A stretch of 6,338 nucleotides of DNA from positions 1 through 6,338 of the forward strand of contig CALMQN010000108.1 of NCBI GenBank assembly GCA_937872185.1, written 5' to 3'. This DNA comes from an uncultured bacterium. Its GTDB lineage: Bacteria > Patescibacteriota > Saccharimonadia > Saccharimonadales > Saccharimonadaceae. Below are positions 1 to 4,224 of the stretch, in pieces. The position numbers were made by a program, and so were the translations under genes. Within the stretch, counting starts at the first letter, position 1. Every line of letters starts with the position of its first letter. The notes below the pieces were generated by a model. That model was not told where the DNA came from. It did no database searches and saw only the letters and a list, made by a program, of their open reading frames with translations.

Positions 1-2
1 TT

Positions 3-242
3 GACGCCACAACTGAATATATTTATGGGTCGTTGGACATGCTGAAGTATAGTGACCAGCACAAAATTAAGGATCTGCCGGCGTTCTTGTCAGAGCACCC
101 CGTTATTTGGTATATCGGATACAGCGCCGATCAGCCACTTGCACCACCAGCGGATAATCTGACACAGCTGCAAGCGTTCTCGATATATGATCAAATTGGC
201 CAAAAAGATCCGTACAAGGCTGTGCAGTTTCGTACCTATTAA
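3..242 (+). CDS. C-terminal end of a probable membrane glycosyltransferase (5' partial)
   Basis: The reading frame is open from the left edge to a TAA at 240-242, giving the last 79 residues of a protein that begins outside the window. A TTG at 33 could act as a start, but the frame is open upstream of it and no ribosome binding site precedes it, so a truncated view of a longer gene is more likely. The visible part has no membrane helix. It contains GSLDMLKYSD, KIKDLPAFLSEHP and an aromatic WYIGYSAD stretch. From memory this resembles the soluble C-terminal tail of GT39-type, polyprenyl-phosphate-sugar dependent membrane glycosyltransferases, where such a segment follows the transmembrane region. 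This is recollection of family character, not a search result, and the fragment holds no catalytic residue. It ends head-to-head with the acyltransferase gene, sharing TTAA at 239-242. Sure of the CDS; unsure of the product. Confidence 0.6.
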   Translation, partial: DATTEYIYGSLDMLKYSDQHKIKDLPAFLSEHPVIWYIGYSADQPLAPPADNLTQLQAFSIYDQIGQKDPYKAVQFRTY

Positions 243-1306
243 CGGGGAATAATCTTTTGTACAAACGGGATGCGGACGAGCCCCCAAACGATCAGAACTG
301 CCGCCGCGCCAAGAAGTGTGTTGATAAAAATGTTATCGCCACGTACCGTCAGGAAGCTGATGATACAAAGTGCCAGGCCGTGCAGGATATAAGCTGTGAG
401 TGACCGTGACCCAATAGGCATAAGTAACCAGCCAAGCCATTTTTTGATCCACGGGCGAGCAGCGATAAACAGCAGAAGAAAGCCGCCAAACCATATGAGT
501 GCGAGGACTAGTCGCCAAAGGCTGATTGTTTCTTTCGGGAATGCAGCGTTCAGGCTGTCTGCAAGCTCGGGTACTAGCTGTGCATGGAATGTCGTTATAA
601 CTGATAGCATGATCGTCAGACTGGTGAACGCCATGATGGAGGCGACAAGTGTCCGACGGGTCTTTACGGCGAGCGCTTGCCAGCGGATTTTGATGGACGG
701 AAGATAATACCCGGCAACACTGGGGATAAAGAATAGCGCTTGCCACTGCAAGACTTCACTTTGTAACTGCCATCCCAGGCCGAGCAGAAGGAGGCTTATC
801 ATGATAACAAAAGCAGCCTGACCGCGGCGCAGGAGCCAGACGGCGACAGGTGAGGCTGCCAGAAAAATCGCATAAAGGGCCAGGAAATGAACCCACACAT
901 TTGTGTACGTGAGGGTGACAGTTTGGAGTATCAGACCTGGCCAGTCGCCGACATCCATCGGTAGCGTTTGAGCGCCGCCCCGTAGGGGAACATACCAGAT
1001 GACGGCAGTGTATACGATGGTGGCAATAATTGACCAAGCGTATAACAGCAGGGCACGCAGGAGCAGTTTTTTCGTTACGGTAGCGAATGGAAGTTCTTTG
1101 CTTTTATAGCCCCGGACATAGCCAATCAGTAAGCCCGATATAATGACAAAGCCTTCGGCGGCAGTGATCCATAGCCATGCTTGACCAGTAAAAAGGGAAA
1201 ACGCACTTGGCCAGCGCGATAAATGGTCGATAATGATGACGACAATGAAAAAACCTCGTAAGTAATCAAGAACATCCAATCGGCTGCGTTGTTTTGTCAC
1301 AGGCAT
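239..1306 (-). CDS. OpgC-like multi-pass membrane acyltransferase
   Basis: The product is 355 residues, strongly hydrophobic, with about ten predicted membrane segments. Near the N-terminus it has LDYLRG (residues 13-18), then an Asp-His (27-28) inside the first helix, then TAAEGFVIISG (48-58), and near the C-terminus SLTAYILHG (302-310). The R-G / DH / AAE-G-F-SG pattern is typical of the OpgC family, related to acyltransferase-3 proteins. OpgC succinylates osmoregulated periplasmic glucans in Gram-negative bacteria. A Saccharibacterium would have no periplasmic glucan of that kind, so the acceptor here is more likely a surface glycan or glycolipid; that is inference. The ATG at 1306 is favoured because a perfect TATAAT lies exactly 7 nt upstream. 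The gene is transcribed divergently from the peroxiredoxin and converges on the glycosyltransferase fragment. Related transmembrane acyltransferases (heparan-glucosaminide N-acetyltransferase-like) remain possible. Confidence 0.82.
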   Translation of the reverse strand: MPVTKQRSRLDVLDYLRGFFIVVIIIDHLSRWPSAFSLFTGQAWLWITAAEGFVIISGLLIGYVRGYKSKELPFATVTKKLLLRALLLYAWSIIATIVYTAVIWYVPLRGGAQTLPMDVGDWPGLILQTVTLTYTNVWVHFLALYAIFLAASPVAVWLLRRGQAAFVIMISLLLLGLGWQLQSEVLQWQALFFIPSVAGYYLPSIKIRWQALAVKTRRTLVASIMAFTSLTIMLSVITTFHAQLVPELADSLNAAFPKETISLWRLVLALIWFGGFLLLFIAARPWIKKWLGWLLMPIGSRSLTAYILHGLALCIISFLTVRGDNIFINTLLGAAAVLIVWGLVRIPFVQKIIPR

Positions 1307-1313
1307 TCTATTT

Positions 1314-1319
1314 ATTATA
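1314..1319 (-). promoter_or_regulatory. -10 box of the acyltransferase gene, leaderless type
   Basis: On the minus strand this reads TATAAT, a perfect consensus. Seven bases (AAATAGA) separate it from the ATG at 1306, so transcription would begin at or one base before the A of the start codon. No good TTGACA-like -35 is seen 16-18 bp upstream; TG sits directly next to the hexamer, a near-match to an extended -10. No Shine-Dalgarno sequence can fit. Confidence 0.7.
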
Positions 1320-1350
1320 CAGGCTCTCGCCCGACGCGTGCCTGAAGGCG

Positions 1351-1356
1351 TATACT
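1351..1356 (+). promoter_or_regulatory. -10 box of the peroxiredoxin gene, leaderless type
   Basis: TATACT (5 of 6 to consensus) is followed by six bases and then the ATG at 1363, which places +1 on the start codon itself. The six bases, AGAAGG, are purine rich but abut the ATG, too close to work as a Shine-Dalgarno site. A clear -35 is not seen. The short inverted repeat GCCTgaAGGC lies just upstream at 1340-1349. Confidence 0.6.
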
Positions 1357-1362
1357 AGAAGG

Positions 1363-1836
1363 ATGAGACAACCACCCTATCCAGCGCCAGATTTTACATT
1401 ACCTGATGAATCAGGCATGATGCATGATCTGAAGGAGTATGCAGGGTCATGGGTGGTGTTGTACTTTTATCCCAAGGACGATACACCTAGCTGTACGATT
1501 GAAGCTTGTAGCTTGCGTGATGCTCGTGATGAGTTAGCAGAACTTGGCGCGAGGGTTATCGGTGTCAGTAAGGATGATGCCAGCGCGCACGAAAAATTTA
1601 AAGCCAAGCATACGCTCAACTTTACACTTTTGACCGACAAGGACGCAGCAGTTATTGGTGCATATGGGGCCTGGGGCAAAAAACAGTTTGGCATGGAGGG
1701 TATCCTGCGCAAGACCTTTATTATTGACCCCAAGGGTATGGTCGTAAAGGTGTTTGGAAGAGTGACGTCACTAGGTCATGGCAGTCAGGTCGTCGATGTG
1801 CTCAAGAAGCTGCAAGCTGCTAGCGCGGTCGCGTAG
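1363..1836 (+). CDS. bcp: Thioredoxin-dependent peroxiredoxin, PrxQ/Bcp type
   Basis: This cytoplasmic 157-residue protein belongs to the PrxQ/BCP peroxiredoxins, which reduce hydrogen peroxide and organic hydroperoxides using thioredoxin-like donors. The fold is complete and of normal family length. The active site is FYPKDDTPSCTIEACSLRD (residues 35-53), with Thr41, the peroxidatic Cys44 and the resolving Cys49 spaced as in atypical 2-Cys PrxQ enzymes. The conserved arginine is probably Arg116 in GILRKTFIID. An upstream in-frame ATG at 1294 would add 23 residues, but that extension crosses the -10 box and overlaps the divergent gene, and the family normally starts close to PAPDFTLPD. The start at 1363 is therefore chosen. 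The gene is monocistronic, divergent from the acyltransferase, and its last 17 bases overlap the 3' end of gatD on the other strand. Expression appears to come from a leaderless mRNA. Confidence 0.95.
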   Translation: MRQPPYPAPDFTLPDESGMMHDLKEYAGSWVVLYFYPKDDTPSCTIEACSLRDARDELAELGARVIGVSKDDASAHEKFKAKHTLNFTLLTDKDAAVIGAYGAWGKKQFGMEGILRKTFIIDPKGMVVKVFGRVTSLGHGSQVVDVLKKLQAASAVA

Positions 1837-2542
1837 CAGCTACCTTGCGCGCTTGATGGGCGAACTGATCATCAAGCGATTTGTGCTTGAATGTACCGTA
1901 TTTACGCGTGATAGCTACGGTGATTAAAAAGTCTGCAACACGAGGGTTTTTAGGTAGGAGCGAGCCGTGCAGATAACTGCCGATGACATTTTTATACCTG
2001 GCGCCTTCGTGGCCATCGATCATATTGTTGCCAGCGCCCAGCCGGACAGCACCGAGCGGCAGCGCTGTTGCGCCCAGCTGCGTTTGGCCGCTGTGATTTT
2101 CGTATCCGATAATTTCACCAAACTCATCACTTTCGATAATGATGTTGCCGATGAGGCGCTCGGTTGATCCGTAGGTCTGGACATCCAGTAGCCCGATGCC
2201 TTCAATAATGTCGCCTGACGACGTTTTAAAGAACTCACCAAACAGCTGGTAGAGGCCACAGATCATCAGCATCGGTACGCCGTCGTCTGCCAACTGGTGT
2301 AGTTTAGGCGCGATCGATATAAGATCAGCTTTGATTTTATTCTGCCCGCTGTCCTGACCGCCCCCACCGACGATAATATCGACATTGGCAGGAAATGTAT
2401 CGCCCTGATTATAGGCAAGCAGCCGAACATCGTATCCGTACCATTCCAGCCGGCGCTTTAGAACAAGTGCGTTGCCGTAATCACCGTAAATATTCATATC
2501 GCGGGGATATAGTTGCAGGATGCTGATTGTTTTTGCACTCAT
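1820..2542 (-). CDS. gatD: Lipid II isoglutaminyl synthase, glutamine amidotransferase subunit GatD
   Basis: This is a 240-residue class I-type glutamine amidotransferase (CobB/CobQ-like GATase-3). GatD hydrolyses glutamine and passes ammonia to MurT, which amidates the D-glutamate of the lipid II stem peptide to D-isoglutamine on the cytoplasmic face of the membrane. Visible landmarks are the N-terminal LQLYPRDMNIYGDYGN (residues 9-24), GGGGQD (59-64), the nucleophile Cys95 in MLMICGLYQLFG, Arg129 in GSTERLIGN and the catalytic His192 in GSYLHGSLLPKNP. Cys95, Arg129 and His192 correspond closely to residues C94, R128 and H189 known from Staphylococcus GatD. The ATG overlaps the murT stop by four bases (ATGA) and has a GGAG Shine-Dalgarno site 8 nt upstream, so it is translated as the second gene of the operon. 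The length matches the family and nothing appears missing. The 3' end overlaps the convergent peroxiredoxin gene. Confidence 0.95.
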   Translation of the reverse strand: MSAKTISILQLYPRDMNIYGDYGNALVLKRRLEWYGYDVRLLAYNQGDTFPANVDIIVGGGGQDSGQNKIKADLISIAPKLHQLADDGVPMLMICGLYQLFGEFFKTSSGDIIEGIGLLDVQTYGSTERLIGNIIIESDEFGEIIGYENHSGQTQLGATALPLGAVRLGAGNNMIDGHEGARYKNVIGSYLHGSLLPKNPRVADFLITVAITRKYGTFKHKSLDDQFAHQARKVAATRPR

Positions 2543-3807
2543 CCGATTGACTCCACGTGGGTTATTTTACCTAAGCGCTTGCGAATAGTAAGCATGGCGG
2601 TATACGTACAGTAAATGCGTTTTGGTTTGTCGGTATTTTCGCGCAGGAATTGTTTAAGCGCGGCTGGGATGTGGGGCATGACACTGTCCATTGGGATGTC
2701 ATCGTATTGTAAACGTAGTGCCATGTCGTATGCTCGGATACCCGATACTTGTTCTACACCCTCGCTACCAAGCGTCGCAAAATCAACATCCCATAACCAC
2801 GACATGTCACGGCCATCGGCATAGTTATCGTTAATCGCGATCATAGTGGCATAGCCTGTTGGGTCAAATGACTGTAGCCCAAGGCGAAACCCCGATGGGT
2901 TTTTGACCAAGATAAGTTCGATCGGCTGACCGTCAACCATGAATGATTCACCGCGACCGAATGCCGGAGTGACGTTTGAGAGCGCGGTAATGAGGGCAGG
3001 CTGATCGATATGTTCACCAACGATACTGCGTACAAGTGCCAGTGCTGCCGCTGCGTTAAACACGTTGTAAATGCCGTTTAGTTTTAGATGCGTCGATATA
3101 TCTTGGCCGGACATAGAGAATGTCGCCTGGGTGTCAGCAAAACTTTTTAAAATAACCTCAGCGACTGGTCGTTTGTCATGTTGCTTGCCACCGTGGAGAT
3201 TATCGTCGCTCGGGAATGTTGGCAGCAGGTCGTCACTTAACCCAAAATAACTGACGTGTTGTGTGTCAAGCGATTCATGAATGCGCGCAACGCGACTGTC
3301 TTCGCGGTTGAGCACGACGGTGCCAGTTGTTGCTTGGGCGATTGTTTTAAGTAGTTTGGTGGTGGCATCAATCTCGCCAAAACGATCCAGTTGGTCGCGC
3401 ATCACGTTCAGGATCAAACTGTATCGCGGTGCAATGGTACGGACAAAATGGACTGCGTGAGCCTCATCAAGTTCTAAAACAGCAATGTCAGCGTGAAGGC
3501 GACCGCGCAAATCGATTTCGCCGAGGAGCGCTGCTGCAACACCGCGGGTAAAGTTACTACCAGTACGGTTGGTGAACACTTTTAGTCCCTGGCTTTCCAG
3601 CAACTCAACGACCATTTTCGTTGTTGTCGTTTTGCCATTGGTCCCACTAATCACCACGACGCCTTCGGGCAGGCTTGCTAGTGTTGATTTAATAAAGTTG
3701 GGGTCGATTCGTTCGACAAAAAGTCCCGGAAAGGCGGTACCGCCACCGCGTAGTTTTGTCAGACCGCGGACGGCTTTGCCAAGGATCGTGACATAGGGTT
3801 TGGACAT
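2539..3807 (-). CDS. murT: Lipid II isoglutaminyl synthase, Mur ligase-like subunit MurT
   Basis: This 422-residue protein is the ATP-dependent ligase subunit that works with GatD. It activates the D-glutamate carboxylate of lipid II and joins it to ammonia from GatD. Features in order: RGGGTAFPGL (20-29), the Mur ligase P-loop SGTNGKTTTTK (54-64), TNRTGSNFTRG (79-89), LELDEA (111-116), NVMRDQLDRFGE (134-145), GIYNVFNAAAA, KNPSGF, and the C-terminal DUF1727 segment with DNYADGRDMSWLWD (327-340). Asp334 in ADGRD is probably the aspartate that completes the GatD catalytic triad in known complexes. Characterised MurT proteins carry a four-Cys zinc ribbon after the central domain. Here that place is a short polar loop (190-214) with no cysteine; the only Cys in the protein is Cys400. 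The frame stays open upstream to 3903, but the ATG at 3807 fits the family N-terminus and lies 7 nt after a TATAAT box. Operon with gatD. Confidence 0.95.
   Translation of the reverse strand: MSKPYVTILGKAVRGLTKLRGGGTAFPGLFVERIDPNFIKSTLASLPEGVVVISGTNGKTTTTKMVVELLESQGLKVFTNRTGSNFTRGVAAALLGEIDLRGRLHADIAVLELDEAHAVHFVRTIAPRYSLILNVMRDQLDRFGEIDATTKLLKTIAQATTGTVVLNREDSRVARIHESLDTQHVSYFGLSDDLLPTFPSDDNLHGGKQHDKRPVAEVILKSFADTQATFSMSGQDISTHLKLNGIYNVFNAAAALALVRSIVGEHIDQPALITALSNVTPAFGRGESFMVDGQPIELILVKNPSGFRLGLQSFDPTGYATMIAINDNYADGRDMSWLWDVDFATLGSEGVEQVSGIRAYDMALRLQYDDIPMDSVMPHIPAALKQFLRENTDKPKRIYCTYTAMLTIRKRLGKITHVESIG
2551..2554 (-). promoter_or_regulatory. Ribosome binding site of gatD
   Basis: The minus strand reads GGAG, 8 nt before the gatD ATG at 2542 and inside the end of murT. 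It shows that this genome uses ordinary Shine-Dalgarno initiation for an internal operon gene, in contrast to the first genes in the window, which have no room for one. Confidence 0.65.
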
Positions 3808-3814
3808 ATGGTCT

Positions 3815-3820
3815 ATTATA
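3815..3820 (-). promoter_or_regulatory. -10 box of the murT-gatD operon, leaderless type
   Basis: The minus strand reads TATAAT, followed by seven bases (AGACCAT) and the murT ATG at 3807. This predicts a transcript starting at or one base before the start codon. It argues against the longer frame starting at 3903, which would run through the promoter. No convincing -35 is seen; the place where one would lie is occupied by the start of the divergent gene. Confidence 0.72.
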
Positions 3821-3831
3821 GCGTAAGCAGG

Positions 3832-3837
3832 TATAAT
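3832..3837 (+). promoter_or_regulatory. -10 box of the small membrane protein and Clp-like ATPase operon, leaderless type
   Basis: A perfect TATAAT is followed by six bases (GAAGAC) and then the ATG at 3844, putting +1 on the A of the start codon. It is only 11 bp from the oppositely oriented TATAAT of murT, so two polymerases could not occupy both boxes at once. No recognisable -35 is seen upstream. Confidence 0.7.
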
Positions 3838-3843
3838 GAAGAC

Positions 3844-4224
3844 ATGTTTTTGGTGGGTATGTTGAGTTGGTGGTACGGTGATGGCTGGCGCCAGCGAGTC
3901 CACATGATACGAAGTCGTTTAGCTGTCTCGAGCGACTACTTTTCGTTGGGGCTGTTGATCATGACATTATTCGCACCTTATCGCCAAATATCGGCCGGTG
4001 GTGTATCGGGCTCATTTGCCGTTCAGGTGCGCGCTTTTTTTGACCGTTCAATCTCACGTTTGGTGGGCGCATTTATTCGCACATTCGTACTGTTGTTTGG
4101 CTGTATCGTGATTCTATTCCAGGCACTTTTTGGTGGGATTGTGTTGTTGCTGTGGATGATTATACCTGCCTTCCCAGTTATCGGATTGTTGCTATACGTA
4201 TTGGGGTGGGTACCAGCGTGGTAG
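3844..4224 (+). CDS. Small conserved-type membrane protein upstream of the Clp-like ATPase
   Basis: This 126-residue protein has an amphipathic, aromatic N-terminus with SWWYGDGWRQR (residues 8-18). A short hydrophobic stretch follows near 33-43, then LFAPYRQISAGGVSG (42-56), an FDRSISRLVG segment (66-75), and two strong membrane helices at about 77-98 and 99-121, ending in GWVPAW. From memory, WWY-GW and APYRQIS-type proteins recur in Saccharibacteria and related CPR genomes, but I know of no assigned function. The ATG at 3844 is chosen because it follows the -10 box by six bases; the frame extends to 3808, but that part overlaps both promoters. The stop at 4222-4224 overlaps the next gene, so the two proteins are probably translationally coupled. 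Inference: it may be a membrane partner or anchor of the Clp-like ATPase. Confidence 0.85.
   Translation: MFLVGMLSWWYGDGWRQRVHMIRSRLAVSSDYFSLGLLIMTLFAPYRQISAGGVSGSFAVQVRAFFDRSISRLVGAFIRTFVLLFGCIVILFQALFGGIVLLLWMIIPAFPVIGLLLYVLGWVPAW

Noticed and set aside
333..1037. Open frames of 93-137 residues in other frames over the acyltransferase gene
   Set aside because: The acyltransferase frame has family motifs and membrane helices; these alternatives have odd composition and no motif.
1320..1350. Rho-independent terminator or riboswitch in the acyltransferase-peroxiredoxin gap
   Set aside because: The gap is divergent, only 56 bp long, has no stable hairpin with a T-tract, and leaderless starts leave no 5' UTR for a riboswitch.
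1294..1362. N-terminal extension of the peroxiredoxin from an ATG at 1294
   Set aside because: It would place the -10 box inside the coding region, overlap the start of the divergent acyltransferase gene, and add residues absent from typical PrxQ proteins.
3808..3843. Upstream start (3808) for the small membrane protein
   Set aside because: It lies over the murT and own -10 boxes; the ATG at 3844 has the same -10 spacing as the other genes.
3808..3903. N-terminal extension of MurT by 32 residues to 3903
   Set aside because: It runs through both promoters and into the coding region of the divergent membrane protein; the family N-terminus fits the ATG at 3807.
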